A stretch of 64,000 bases of DNA from an uncultured Alistipes sp. GTDB lineage: Bacteria; Bacteroidota; Bacteroidia; Bacteroidales; Rikenellaceae. The notes under the pieces were generated by a model. That model was given only the letters and a program-made list of their open reading frames with translations. It did no database searches and was not told the DNA's origin. Of the stretch, positions 41,331-50,835 are shown piece after piece (within the stretch, counting starts at the first letter, position 1; the number at the start of each line of letters is the position of its first letter). The translations under genes and the position numbers were made by a program. Location of the stretch: positions 1 through 64,000 of the forward strand of contig NZ_CABMQJ010000005.1 of the NCBI RefSeq assembly GCF_902388705.1, written 5' to 3'.

Positions 41331-44300
41331 ATGAAAGAAAATGAAATCCTGCAGGAAATCATGCGGGATGCCAAAATAGGTTGGTGGCAGGCCGACCGCA
41401 ACCGGCGCGTATTCAATATATCGGAGGGACTTCGCGATCTGTTGGGACTTGCTTCCTGCCAGGTGAGTTACGAGGAATTCCGGGAGATGATTGTTCCTGC
41501 TTACCGGGAGTATGCTTTCGCCTCGGTGGGGCTGCGCGGGGGCGACAAGGCAGAGCACCTTTATCCGCTGCAAGGCCGCTATGGCGATGTCTGGTGTTAC
41601 TGGAAACTGCTGCGCGAAGAGGTCGCCGAGGACGGTGGCATGTTGCTGACCGGATATTTCCGGGTTGCCGACCCGCCGTCGGACAAAGATCGTTCGCCCG
41701 AGCGGGAGCGGATTAACGACCTGTTGTTCCGGCTCAACAGCATATCGCATACGCTGCTTTCCCTGCTGCGAACCAACGATTTGGATGTCGTCGTCAATAA
41801 GATACTCGCCGATGTCCTGACCATGTTCCACGGCGGCCGGGCCTATATTATCGAGTCCGACTGGGAGCGCCGCATGTACGGATGCACCTACGAAGTTACG
41901 GCCGACAGCGTGTCGAGCGAGCGCGAGCTTGTAAGCAGTGTCTCGATGGAGGAGGTGCCCTGGTGGACTAACCGCATTCGGAACCGTGCCCCCATTATCC
42001 TTTCGACGCTGGACGATTTGCCGGACGAAGCATTCCGGGAGAAGAGTGTGCTCGGCATGCAGGACATAAAGTCGCTGATTGCCGTACCGCTCGCTTCGCG
42101 CGACAAGGTGTGGGGATATGCAGGTATCGACATCGTAAACGAGCCGCGGACGTGGACGGGGGAGGATTACCAGTGGTTTGCGGCGCTGATGAACATCATC
42201 AGCCTGTGCATCGAACTGCAGCGCTCCGAAAAGGAGGCGCAGTCCGAGCGCACCTACCTCGAAAGCCTCTACCGCCACATGCCGCTCGGATACGTGCGCC
42301 TGCGGGTAATCTACGACGAAAAAGGCGTACCCGACGATTTCGTGGTTCTCGACTCGAACTTTGCCGCAGACATGATCACGGGTGCCTCCCGAGAAGAGTA
42401 TATCGGTAAAAAAGCCTCTGAACTGCATATCGACATGAACCGGTATATCCCGGTTTTGATGGAGGTGCTCAACGGCGGCGGATATGTCGAACGCGACACT
42501 TGCGAAGGAGATGAGAACCGCTGGCTGCACTCGACTCTCTATTCCGTCCACAAGGACGAGGTAATCGGCCTCTTTTCCGATACGACCGATGTGCACGCGG
42601 CCCACGAGGCACTCTTCAACAGTGAAAAGCTGCTGCGCAATATCTTCGACAACGTGCAGGTCGGCGTGGAGCTGTACGACAAGGACGGGGTGTTGGTCGA
42701 CCTTAATAACAAAGACCTCGAGATTTTCGGCATCTCGGCGAAAGAGGATGTAGTCGGGGTCAATTTCTTCGAAAATCCGCTTGTCCCCAAGCATGTCAAG
42801 GAAGAGGTGCGTGCCGGAAAAAACCAGGCATTCAAGCTCAATTATCCGTTCGAACAGTTGCATGGGTATTATAAATCGGGGAAGACCGGTTACCTGGAGA
42901 TTTTCTCTACGATTAACATGCTCTACGACATGAAAGGCGAGCTGGTCAATTTCGTGCTCATCAACATCGACAACACGGAGATCAACCGGGCCCACAGCAA
43001 ACTGGCCGAATTCGAGAGCTCGTTCGAGCTGGTAAGCCGCTACGGTAAAGTCGGATACGCCCGTTTCGACCTGGTCACCCGCGACGGATATGCCGTGCCG
43101 CAGTGGTACCGCAACCTCGGCGAGGAAAGCGATACGCCGCTGCCGCAGGTGATTGGCGTCTACAACTATGTAGACCCCGAAGACCGCGAGTCGATTTTCC
43201 GGGAGATTCGGCGTGTCAAATCGGGTGAAACCGACGGTTTTACGCTCGACCTGCGGATAACGTCCGGGGGCGAGGGGCTGAAGTGGACGCGCGTCAACGT
43301 GCTGCGAAACCCCCAGAATACGGACCCTTCGAAGATTGAGATGGTGTGCGTGAATTTCGATGTTACACAGCTCAAGGAGACCGAGAAGAACCTGATTGAG
43401 GCCAAGAACAAAGCCGAGGTCAGCGACCGCCTGAAATCGGCGTTCCTGGCCAATATGAGCCATGAGATACGTACGCCGCTCAATGCTATCGTGGGATTTT
43501 CGAACCTGCTGGCCGAAACCGACGATGTGGGGGAGCGCCGCGAGTACATGCAGGTCGTGGAGGAAAACAACGACCTGCTGCTCAAGCTGATTTCCGACAT
43601 TCTCGACCTGTCGAAAATCGAGGCCGGAACTTTCGAGTTCAACTACGGCAGGGTCGATGTCAACCGCATGTGCGAGGAAACCGTCCGTTCGTTGAGCCTC
43701 AAGGTGCAGGACAAACCCGTCGAACTGCTTTTCGGGGAGCACGAGGAGGAATGCAGCATTTTCGGCGACAAGAACCGCCTGATGCAGGTTATAACCAACT
43801 TCATCAATAATGCCGTGAAGTTCACCGACGAGGGCTCCATAACGTTGGGATACCGCCGGGAAAGCGACGACCTGCTCTTTTATGTCGAAGACACCGGGGC
43901 CGGTATTTCCGAGGAGCATCAGGCCAGCATTTTCGATCGTTTCGTAAAACTCAACAGCTTTGCACAGGGTACCGGGCTCGGACTTTCCATTTCGAAAAGT
44001 ATTGTCGAGCAGATGGGCGGGCATATCGGTGTGGAGTCGGAGAGGGGGCGCGGATCGCGCTTCTGGTTCACGGTGCCGGCCGCAGCATGCGGTGCGGCAG
44101 AGGAAGAGGTGTCCGACAAGATTGCCTTGCCCCGCGTAGTGTGTACGGCCGACGGGAAACTCCCCCTGTTGCTCGTGGCCGAGGATACGGACAGCAACTT
44201 CCTGCTTGTTTCGCTGATGCTTCGCAAAGAGTTCGAAATCGTGCGTGCCGTCAACGGCGAGGAGGCCGTGCGGATGTGCCGCGAGATGAAGCCTGCCGCT

Positions 44301-44525
44301 ATCCTGATGGACATCAAGATGCCGGTTATGGACGGGCTCGAGGCTACGCGGCAGATTCGTACATTCGACGCTTCGGTACCTGTTATCGCCGTTACGGCGT
44401 TCGCCTACGACCGTGACCGCCAGCGGGCCCTTGCTGCCGGAGCCGACGAGTACCTTTCGAAGCCGCTCAAAGGCGAGCAGTTACGTCAGATGTTGCGCGG
44501 ACTGCTTTCGGACAAGTCCGAATAA
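41331..44525 (+). CDS. Cytoplasmic hybrid sensor histidine kinase (PAS-GAF-PAS-PAS-PAS-HisKA-HATPase-REC)
   Basis: This 1064-residue protein has no transmembrane segment. Order, with rough residues: a PAS-like domain (10-110), a GAF domain (135-300, IPVASRD-like LIAVPLASRDKVWGYAGI), three PAS-like modules (about 310-680), HisKA with His711 in NMSHEIRTPLNAIVGFSNLL, HATPase (810-925; VITNFINNAVKF, EDTGAGISEEH, GTGLGLSISKSIVEQMGG) and a receiver with Asp994 in ILMDIKMPVMDG. Phosphate would pass from His711 to Asp994 and on to an unseen phosphotransfer protein. No cognate regulator is adjacent and the signal is unknown. The gene is monocistronic. Confidence 0.93.
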   Translation: MKENEILQEIMRDAKIGWWQADRNRRVFNISEGLRDLLGLASCQVSYEEFREMIVPAYREYAFASVGLRGGDKAEHLYPLQGRYGDVWCYWKLLREEVAEDGGMLLTGYFRVADPPSDKDRSPERERINDLLFRLNSISHTLLSLLRTNDLDVVVNKILADVLTMFHGGRAYIIESDWERRMYGCTYEVTADSVSSERELVSSVSMEEVPWWTNRIRNRAPIILSTLDDLPDEAFREKSVLGMQDIKSLIAVPLASRDKVWGYAGIDIVNEPRTWTGEDYQWFAALMNIISLCIELQRSEKEAQSERTYLESLYRHMPLGYVRLRVIYDEKGVPDDFVVLDSNFAADMITGASREEYIGKKASELHIDMNRYIPVLMEVLNGGGYVERDTCEGDENRWLHSTLYSVHKDEVIGLFSDTTDVHAAHEALFNSEKLLRNIFDNVQVGVELYDKDGVLVDLNNKDLEIFGISAKEDVVGVNFFENPLVPKHVKEEVRAGKNQAFKLNYPFEQLHGYYKSGKTGYLEIFSTINMLYDMKGELVNFVLINIDNTEINRAHSKLAEFESSFELVSRYGKVGYARFDLVTRDGYAVPQWYRNLGEESDTPLPQVIGVYNYVDPEDRESIFREIRRVKSGETDGFTLDLRITSGGEGLKWTRVNVLRNPQNTDPSKIEMVCVNFDVTQLKETEKNLIEAKNKAEVSDRLKSAFLANMSHEIRTPLNAIVGFSNLLAETDDVGERREYMQVVEENNDLLLKLISDILDLSKIEAGTFEFNYGRVDVNRMCEETVRSLSLKVQDKPVELLFGEHEEECSIFGDKNRLMQVITNFINNAVKFTDEGSITLGYRRESDDLLFYVEDTGAGISEEHQASIFDRFVKLNSFAQGTGLGLSISKSIVEQMGGHIGVESERGRGSRFWFTVPAAACGAAEEEVSDKIALPRVVCTADGKLPLLLVAEDTDSNFLLVSLMLRKEFEIVRAVNGEEAVRMCREMKPAAILMDIKMPVMDGLEATRQIRTFDASVPVIAVTAFAYDRDRQRALAAGADEYLSKPLKGEQLRQMLRGLLSDKSE

Positions 44526-44604
44526 AGTGGCTCCGGAGCTGCGTTCCGTCTGGCTGTTGGTGTATTTTCCGCCGTATGGCGGGTGGGATTCCGAAAAATT
44601 GTAC

Positions 44605-44612
44605 TATCTTTG
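44605..44612 (+). promoter_or_regulatory. Promoter -7 element of ssrA
   Basis: TATCTTTG lies 34 bp before the mature tmRNA 5' end. No TTTG is present at -33. Confidence 0.6.
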
Positions 44613-44646
44613 CACTGTTTCCAACGGCTTTGTCCCGGAGTAAAAC

Positions 44647-45047
44647 GGGGGTGCCCGGTTTTGACAGCAGGCAGAGTTTGATTGTAAGCACGCCGAGCGC
44701 TGTGTGGCGGCTCGTTAATCCCGATGCTCAAGATTCAAATGGCAATAACAGCTATGCACTCGCTGCCTAATTTTCAGAGAAAATTAGCTTAATCCCGAGG
44801 CCCGAGGAGGTCTTGCGACGAGTATCCCGGAGAGAGGTTCCGCTCTTTAACCGCTTTCCATTCGGGGTATCATCAATTTAGAGATAGTGCGCGGGAATGT
44901 CCCGGTCTGCGTGCGAAATTTTAGGGACTGGGACCCGGGTTCGGTTGCCGCCTGCCAGGCCCGGGTAGAAGGATCAAATGACGGATAAGCGTGTAGAAAG
45001 CTTTCGGGTTCCCTGTTTGGACGCGGGTTCGACTCCCGCCACCTCCA
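44647..45047 (+). ncRNA. ssrA: Transfer-messenger RNA (tmRNA)
   Basis: A one-piece tmRNA of about 401 nt. The 5' GGGGGTG pairs with 3' CACCTCC to form the acceptor stem (one G-U), and the T arm is GCGGGTTCGACTCCCGC. CCA is not encoded. The tag frame ends GGC AAT AAC AGC TAT GCA CTC GCT GCC TAA (44741-44770), giving the probable proteolysis tag (A)GNNSYALAA. Its YALAA end matches other Bacteroidota tags. The first tag codon is inferred by comparison with nine-residue tags such as GENNYALAA. It rescues stalled ribosomes together with SmpB. Confidence 0.96.
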
Positions 45048-45464
45048 CTGAAAATCAATTGTTTTTCGATGAATTTCCCTGTGATCCAAGCGATTACGGG
45101 GATTTCTTTTATATCCTCCTGTCTTATCATACCCCTTCTGGAATGCATTCCAAAGGCATTTCAAATACATCCCTCATGGACGATTCGTGGAAAATCCGTT
45201 TCTTGAAAAATTTCCACGCGAAGTCATGTATTGTGCTGATAACTAAATTGATGTATGGAGTAGGTCGAGATGGAAATAGCTTAAAAAATTGTCATTAATT
45301 ATTTCAAATGAGCCATAAAATGATTTCAATACTATTTATCGTCCGTATTCTCCGTGACACTTTTTTGCGCGGTTGGCCCCTCCCCGTCTCATGTCGACTG
45401 CGGTGCGCGGTTGGTGCATATGTCGGAGCCCGGGCGTCGGATGTCCCTCAATCCTATATCGAAT
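45048..45464. other. Gene-poor stretch downstream of ssrA, partly AT-rich
   Basis: No convincing gene was found. The first part (about 45050-45360) is clearly richer in A and T than the surroundings. An imperfect hairpin at about 45071-45105 followed by TTCTTTT may end tmRNA transcription. The frames present are short and match nothing I know. The position, directly after the 3' end of ssrA, is a common integration site for mobile elements, but no integrase remains. Confidence 0.5.
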
Positions 45465-45502
45465 AAAACACCCCTGTAACTGCACAGTTACAGGGGTGTT
45501 TT
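45465..45502. terminator. Bidirectional terminator after the LruC-domain gene
   Basis: A perfect 17-bp stem (AAAACACCCCTGTAACT with its complement) has a GCAC loop and T runs on both strands. It begins 15 nt past the stop of the minus-strand lipoprotein gene. Confidence 0.9.
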
Positions 45503-45517
45503 TATCTGGTTGTCGGG

Positions 45518-47494
45518 CTATTTCTTGTACCAGTCGGTATTCAGTTTGCCCTGTGAGCTTACCCAGCCCGAATAGCCGGGATAAACCTGGTCGACAGGCG
45601 TTTTCTCGTTGGCCGGGTCGAGCAGTTTGGAGATGTCCGTGTCGGTGGCTCCCGAGAGGAAGAATGCAAACGGATACTCCTCGGCGCGTACGTAGTAGAC
45701 ACCCTTTTCGGGATCCGACTTGTCGTCGCCCGTGCCGAAGAACGACATTTCAGCGCGGCTCGTAGGTATCTCGTAAGGAATGTGTACCTCCCAGCGCCTG
45801 CCCTCGCTCACACCGTCGCGTTTGGTGCGGTAGATGAAGGGCTTGACGGTTCCGGCTTTCTCCTCGCTTACGGGTGTTGCGTACTTCGCCGTGATTTTGT
45901 ATGTTGAGCCCATCAGTTCTTTTACGTTCGGGGTCAGCAGTACGACATTGCCTTCCCGCTCGAACTCTGCGGCTTCGAACTCCCCGGTTTCGGGTTTGAG
46001 AACGCTGAATTCGAGGTTGGCCGTGGCTGCGGCACCCGTGAGGGTGACGGCAAGCCCGTTCTCGTTGCCGGCATAGTTGGCAAAGGTTTTCAGCAGGAAC
46101 GACTCTTCGTAGATGCCTTTCTCATTGAATATCTTTTCGTAGTCGCTGCGTACCAGCACGTCGTTCATGTCATAATCGCCGCGGCTGGGCCAGAGATCCT
46201 CGAATGCGTAGACGCCCTTGCGGAGCGACGCCGTTTTCATGCCGTCGTTGTCGTCGACCGTAGGGATGTCGGTTACGGCGTCCACCGGATTGGAGGTCAT
46301 CGTGAATACTACGTCGCTGAAGTTTTCGTCGTTAACATGGTCTTCGAACGAGAAGAGCACCGAGTTGATGCCGCTCGCCTTGTCCGTATAGCGGAATACG
46401 GCGGTGCGGGGCGACTGGTAGGCAATGCCTTTGTTGTTGACGCTCAAGCCGTCGGACGTTGCGGCACGGTATTTCTTGTCATCTTTCATTATCCGCTTGG
46501 TCCAGGCGTTGGTTGCCAGTACGAAGCCGATACGGTATCCTTCGGGGAATACGCTCGTTGCGCCTTCCGGGCTTTTTTGAGCGATATTCGGATAGTACAT
46601 CAACTGTACGGCCGTGCCGCGGGTTACGCCGATGTATTTTTTTGCAATCCCATTACCGTTACTCCATCCGCCGTCCTGTGTGTTGGGGAAAATCATCACG
46701 ACGTTCGCTTCGGCGAGCGACGCGGGTTTATTGCCTTCTTTGTAGTAATAGTAGCCCATCGAACTGTTCCAGCAGGTGTTGCCGCCCAGCATCGTGATGA
46801 CCACTTCGGCCGATTCGTCGAGTTTGAGGTCGCGCGACGAGCGGTACTCCTGCGGGCACTTTTTGGTCGTGTCGAATACGCTTGCATGCGCTTTGAAAAG
46901 CTTGGCGTAATTCTTGACTTTCAGGACGCCGTCGTAGGCGTATCCGATTTTACCGTTGTTGCTGTCGTAGGTTCCCAACCACGTCAGCCAGCCGTCCCGG
47001 GTGACGGCCTGCGATTCGTACCCGGCGCGGGTCGTGCCTGCAGCCTGAACGTCCGTTGAGCCCGACGCGGCGGTCGCCGTCAGTGTTTCACCGGTGCGTA
47101 CGGCTTCCAGCAGTGTCTGTGCATAGAAAGCCGGAGTGTATACATAGGCTTTTTCGACGTAGGACGGCAACTCGAGCGTTCCGTTGAAATGTCCCTCCGC
47201 ATCGGTGTAGCCCGCATAAAGCGGCTCTGCGCTTTCGACTTTGACATAAGCCGTGCCGCTTTCGTTTTCCTCGACCGGACAGGTGTCGTACACTTCGAAG
47301 TAGACCGGGGCGGGAAGTCCGCCCATGTCGCCGTAATCGATGACGACGGAGGTCGGCGTGCTCGTCGTATAGTCGTATTCGTTGTATTCCCCGTTTTCCG
47401 GGGCCGGAGGTGTCGGCATGCTGTTGTCACGGGCGCAGCCTCCCGTCATGGCGAGCGCAGCCATGAACGCAATTACAAGTGACGCTTTTTTCAT
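45518..47494 (-). CDS. LruC-domain lipoprotein
   Basis: This 658-residue protein has a lipoprotein signal (MKKASLVIAFMAALAMTGGC, Cys20) followed by ARDNS. A beta-rich N-terminal domain of about 100 residues follows. The segment AFEDLWPSRGDYDMNDVLV at about residues 420-440 is the hallmark of LruC-domain (DUF4114/DUF4842-like) proteins, with Asp residues suited to calcium binding. A roughly 220-residue C-terminal LruC domain follows. The residues after Cys20 do not clearly match the surface-export signal of Bacteroides lipoproteins, so orientation is open. Family members are surface or secreted proteins of unknown role. Confidence 0.85.
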   Translation of the reverse strand: MKKASLVIAFMAALAMTGGCARDNSMPTPPAPENGEYNEYDYTTSTPTSVVIDYGDMGGLPAPVYFEVYDTCPVEENESGTAYVKVESAEPLYAGYTDAEGHFNGTLELPSYVEKAYVYTPAFYAQTLLEAVRTGETLTATAASGSTDVQAAGTTRAGYESQAVTRDGWLTWLGTYDSNNGKIGYAYDGVLKVKNYAKLFKAHASVFDTTKKCPQEYRSSRDLKLDESAEVVITMLGGNTCWNSSMGYYYYKEGNKPASLAEANVVMIFPNTQDGGWSNGNGIAKKYIGVTRGTAVQLMYYPNIAQKSPEGATSVFPEGYRIGFVLATNAWTKRIMKDDKKYRAATSDGLSVNNKGIAYQSPRTAVFRYTDKASGINSVLFSFEDHVNDENFSDVVFTMTSNPVDAVTDIPTVDDNDGMKTASLRKGVYAFEDLWPSRGDYDMNDVLVRSDYEKIFNEKGIYEESFLLKTFANYAGNENGLAVTLTGAAATANLEFSVLKPETGEFEAAEFEREGNVVLLTPNVKELMGSTYKITAKYATPVSEEKAGTVKPFIYRTKRDGVSEGRRWEVHIPYEIPTSRAEMSFFGTGDDKSDPEKGVYYVRAEEYPFAFFLSGATDTDISKLLDPANEKTPVDQVYPGYSGWVSSQGKLNTDWYKK

Positions 47495-47562
47495 ACTTTA
47501 ATATGATATGTTTACATCAGCCCTAAAATGTGGGGTTTTTGGGCGAAAATGTATATCTGCTG

Positions 47563-47570
47563 CAAAGGTA
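47563..47570 (-). promoter_or_regulatory. Promoter -7 element of the LruC-domain gene
   Basis: TACCTTTG on the minus strand. No TTTG at -33. Leader of about 62 nt, including an AT-rich section. Confidence 0.5.
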
Positions 47571-47646
47571 TGAAAATTTATCGCCCGTTGTTCGCCAAGT
47601 CGCAAAAAAGTTTGAAAATATTGAAGAAAAGCGTTTTAACAGCGTT

Positions 47647-49554
47647 TCAAGGGATTCGGAAGACTTTTCCCTCGGCGAATGTGATCCACAGCGAGCCGTC
47701 GGGTGCCTGCCGGAAATCGTTCCCGGCCGAGTTGCAGCATTTGACGCTCCACAGCAGTTTGCCGTCTGTGCGTACGGCGGCCACCTGTCCCAGCCTCCCG
47801 GTCACGTAGACGATGCCGTCGCGCTCGAAAGCGGGGCAGGAGTTGTATTCGTAACCCCAGCCGAGATCCGTGCACCACACTTCGCGGTAGCTGTCCGCCG
47901 TGGTGTCCAGCGCCACGAGCTCTCCGTCCATCGTCTTGTAATAGAATAGCTTTCCGTCGTCGCTGATTCCGGTCGTTTCGCGGGACTTGCGGCTGTTGTC
48001 GCGCCATATCCCGTGGCCTGTCGCGAGGTCGAGGCACGTGGTGAAGCGGTCGGGCGCCACGATGAAGACCTTGTCGCCGGCAATGCGGGGAACGACGTGT
48101 CCCGGCGACAGGAACACGCTGCGGCTTCCGTTGTTCCACGACCAGAGCCGGTTGCCGGTCCCTGCGTCGAGGCAGTAGAGAAAGCGGTTCCACGCCCCGA
48201 ATACGAGTTTGTCGCCTGCCAGCGTGGGCCGGCCCTGTGCCTGCCCGTGTCCGTAGTCGTACCGCCAGAGGAGTTTTCCGCTTCGCAGGTCGATTTTCCC
48301 GAGTGAGCCGATTCCCAGCCCGATGTAGAGTGCATCGCCGTCCGCCAGGCCGTCGCCGACGACGGCTGTTTCGGTGGGTACGTGCCATTTTTCCCGCCCG
48401 GTGCGGGCGTCGAATGCCCAAATGCCGCCCGATGCCGCCCCGACGACAACCAGTTTGTCCGTGCAGAGCGGGGTGGTGTAGAGCCCGTCCGGGAACTTGT
48501 GCCGCCACGCTTCACGGCCTTTGCGGGTGTCATAGGCACGCAGTACGCCCTGCGAATTGCCGTAGTAGAGTATCTCGCCGCAGAATGCAGCTCCCGTGAG
48601 CACCATGGCGCTGTCCTGCAGTATCAGCTCCATGCGCTGCCCGTAATCGGGGGCCGGAGGCATCGGGTCGCACGGCAGCGACAGTATCTGCGGGTCGTCT
48701 TTCAGGCGGATTGCGTAGCGGGTGCGGGGGGCCTTTCCGAGTATTTTCTCGCGGATGCGCACCGAGTCGGCGTAGAAGTCGAGCAGCGTGTATCCCGGCG
48801 GTTCGCCCGGCCTGCCCGCCAGCGCCCGGCCGGGGATGCCCGCAATGCCGTCGAAATTACGTAAATCGAGGCAATGGTAGTGTCCGTAGAGCGAGGCGGT
48901 GATTCCCAGCCGCTTCAGCGTTTCCGTCACCTGCTGCCTGTTCGTCAGGTCTTTGTTTAACGGGTAGTGGCAGAGGCTTATGAGCCGCTCGCCGGGACGC
49001 GCTTCCGCAACCTGACGCTCGAGCCATGCGAGGTCTTCCGTGCGTATTACGCCGTCGGCCATTTTCATGTAAGGGCCGCAGTTGTAGCCGAGGAAGAGGT
49101 AGCCTCCCGCGCGGTGGGCGACGCGGCCGTCGTGGCCGAAAATATGGCGGAACGTCGTGCAGCCGCTTTCCGACCAGGTCGTTTCGTGGTTGCCCATGAC
49201 GGTGAACCACGGTTTTTCGAGCCGCGACATCAGTTCGTATACGTGCGGCAGCTCGCTGTCGCTGCCCATGTTGGTAAGGTCGCCGCCGAAGATTACCAGA
49301 TCGGCGTCCGAGGCGTTTGCTTCCGCAACGGCGATGCGGAACAGCGAGTCCTGCGGGTTGCCCGGCGTGACGTGTATGTCGGTGAAGAAAATAACGTGCA
49401 GGGTGTCGGCAGCCACGGTATTCGCTGTGGCTGCTGCCGTTGTAGCGGCAGGTGCGGCAGTGGGATTTCCGTTTCGGCCCGCGGCGCTGCCGGGTGTCGG
49501 AAATAGAAGAAGCCACAACACACTAAAGCATAGTCGGGGGAGACGGTTTTTCAT
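47647..49554 (-). CDS. Exported metallophosphoesterase fused to a PQQ-type beta-propeller
   Basis: This 635-residue protein has a signal peptide (about 1-24) and an Ala/Thr-rich spacer. A calcineurin-like phosphoesterase domain follows (about 50-265) with its metal motifs in order: FFTDIHVTP, VIFGGDLTNMGSD, VMGNHE, LCHYPLN and YGHYHC. From about residue 325 to the end are repeats such as LRAYDTRKGREAWRHKF, IWAFDARTGREKWHVP and LYCLDAGTGNRLWSW, which form a PQQ/WD-like propeller. The propeller probably binds a partner or substrate. No PQQ-dehydrogenase residues are evident. The substrate of the phosphoesterase is unknown. Confidence 0.88.
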   Translation of the reverse strand: MKNRLPRLCFSVLWLLLFPTPGSAAGRNGNPTAAPAATTAAATANTVAADTLHVIFFTDIHVTPGNPQDSLFRIAVAEANASDADLVIFGGDLTNMGSDSELPHVYELMSRLEKPWFTVMGNHETTWSESGCTTFRHIFGHDGRVAHRAGGYLFLGYNCGPYMKMADGVIRTEDLAWLERQVAEARPGERLISLCHYPLNKDLTNRQQVTETLKRLGITASLYGHYHCLDLRNFDGIAGIPGRALAGRPGEPPGYTLLDFYADSVRIREKILGKAPRTRYAIRLKDDPQILSLPCDPMPPAPDYGQRMELILQDSAMVLTGAAFCGEILYYGNSQGVLRAYDTRKGREAWRHKFPDGLYTTPLCTDKLVVVGAASGGIWAFDARTGREKWHVPTETAVVGDGLADGDALYIGLGIGSLGKIDLRSGKLLWRYDYGHGQAQGRPTLAGDKLVFGAWNRFLYCLDAGTGNRLWSWNNGSRSVFLSPGHVVPRIAGDKVFIVAPDRFTTCLDLATGHGIWRDNSRKSRETTGISDDGKLFYYKTMDGELVALDTTADSYREVWCTDLGWGYEYNSCPAFERDGIVYVTGRLGQVAAVRTDGKLLWSVKCCNSAGNDFRQAPDGSLWITFAEGKVFRIP

Positions 49555-49606
49555 GGTTTCAGGATAGTTTTATTCTTGCAAGATACGAATTTAGGACGAA
49601 AAAACA

Positions 49607-49614
49607 TATCTTTG
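49607..49614 (+). promoter_or_regulatory. Promoter -7 element of purT
   Basis: TATCTTTG, giving a start about 15 nt before the purT ATG. The opposite gene has an imperfect TATCTTGC element at 49585-49578 on the minus strand. Confidence 0.55.
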
Positions 49615-49635
49615 TGTCACTAAAAAATACAAGTT

Positions 49636-50814
49636 ATGACCAAAAAGATAATGCTGCTCGGTTCGGGCGAACTGGGCAAAGAGTTCGTGATTGCGGCACA
49701 GCGGCTGGGGCAGACCGTCGTGGCGTGCGATTCGTATGCGGGTGCACCCGCCATGCAGGTGGCCGACGAGTGCGAGGTGTTCGGCATGCTCGACGGCGAT
49801 GCGCTCGCTGCGGCCGTGGCCAAACATCGTCCCGACATCATCGTACCCGAGATCGAGGCAATCCGCACCGAGAGGCTCTACGACTTCGAGCGGGAGGGTG
49901 TCCAGGTGGTTCCGAGCGCCCGCGCCGTAAACTTCACGATGAACCGCAAGGCCATCCGCGATTTGGCGGCCCGGGAGCTGGGACTGAAAACGGCGAAATA
50001 TTTTTACGCCCGCTCGCTGGACGAACTGAAAGAGGCCGCTGCGAAGGTCGGCTTCCCGTGTGTGGTGAAGCCGCTGATGTCCTCCTCGGGCAAGGGACAG
50101 TCGCTCGTCAAGGGCCCCGAAGAGCTGGAGCATGCCTGGCAGTATGGCTGCGAAGGGTCGCGCGGCGACATCCGCGAGTTGATTGTCGAGGAATTTATCC
50201 GCTTCGACAGCGAGATTACGCTGCTGACCGTAACCCAGAAAAACGGCCCGACGCTGTTTTGCCCGCCGATCGGCCATGTGCAGAAAGGGGGCGATTACCG
50301 CGAGAGCTTCCAGTCGCCGTTTATCGCTCCCGAACACCTGGCCGAGGCGCAGCGCATGGCGGCGGCCGTGACCGAAGCCCTGACGGGCGCCGGACTGTGG
50401 GGCGTGGAGTTCTTTTTGAGCCACGAAAACGGCGTCTATTTCTCCGAACTTTCACCGCGTCCGCACGACACGGGCATGGTTACGCTCGCAGGCACACAGA
50501 ACCTCAATGAGTTCGAACTGCACCTGCGCGCCGTGCTCGGGCTGCCGATTCCGGCCGTGACGTTCGAGCGCCTGGGAGCCTCGGCCGTGGTGCTCTCTCC
50601 GCTGGCCTGTCCGACGGCTCCCCGTTACGAGGGTATCGACCGCGCGCTGGCCTGCGATCCCCGTACCGACGTGCGTATTTTCGGCAAGCCGTCGGCACGT
50701 GTCAACCGCCGCATGGGCGTCGTCGTGGGATATGCTCCGCTCGACGGCGATCTCGACGCGCTCCGTGACCGGGTGAAGGCCGCGGCTGCCGAAATCGAAG
50801 TGCTGAAACCATAA
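49636..50814 (+). CDS. purT: Formate-dependent phosphoribosylglycinamide formyltransferase
   Basis: This 392-residue ATP-grasp enzyme catalyses the folate-independent formylation of GAR with formate and ATP in purine synthesis. Recognisable are the start KKIMLLGSGELGKEFVIAAQRLG and VVPSARAVNFTMNRKAIRDLAA. The ATP-binding loop is VKPLMSSSGKGQSLVK. VEFFLSHENGVYFSELSPRPHDTGMVTL carries the metal-binding Glu residues. Length is the same as the E. coli enzyme (392). ppiB follows after 21 nt without a terminator between. Confidence 0.97.
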   Translation: MTKKIMLLGSGELGKEFVIAAQRLGQTVVACDSYAGAPAMQVADECEVFGMLDGDALAAAVAKHRPDIIVPEIEAIRTERLYDFEREGVQVVPSARAVNFTMNRKAIRDLAARELGLKTAKYFYARSLDELKEAAAKVGFPCVVKPLMSSSGKGQSLVKGPEELEHAWQYGCEGSRGDIRELIVEEFIRFDSEITLLTVTQKNGPTLFCPPIGHVQKGGDYRESFQSPFIAPEHLAEAQRMAAAVTEALTGAGLWGVEFFLSHENGVYFSELSPRPHDTGMVTLAGTQNLNEFELHLRAVLGLPIPAVTFERLGASAVVLSPLACPTAPRYEGIDRALACDPRTDVRIFGKPSARVNRRMGVVVGYAPLDGDLDALRDRVKAAAAEIEVLKP

Positions 50815-50835
50815 TACCCTAATACCTTGACAGAT

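Noticed and set aside
41076..44024. A 982-codon open frame antisense to the hybrid histidine kinase
   Set aside because: The kinase on the other strand has complete domains. The antisense frame has no recognisable motif and arises from GC-rich codon bias.
45048..45464. Integrase or attachment-site gene fragment behind ssrA
   Set aside because: Short frames on both strands show no tyrosine-recombinase motif, so only the compositional oddity is reported.
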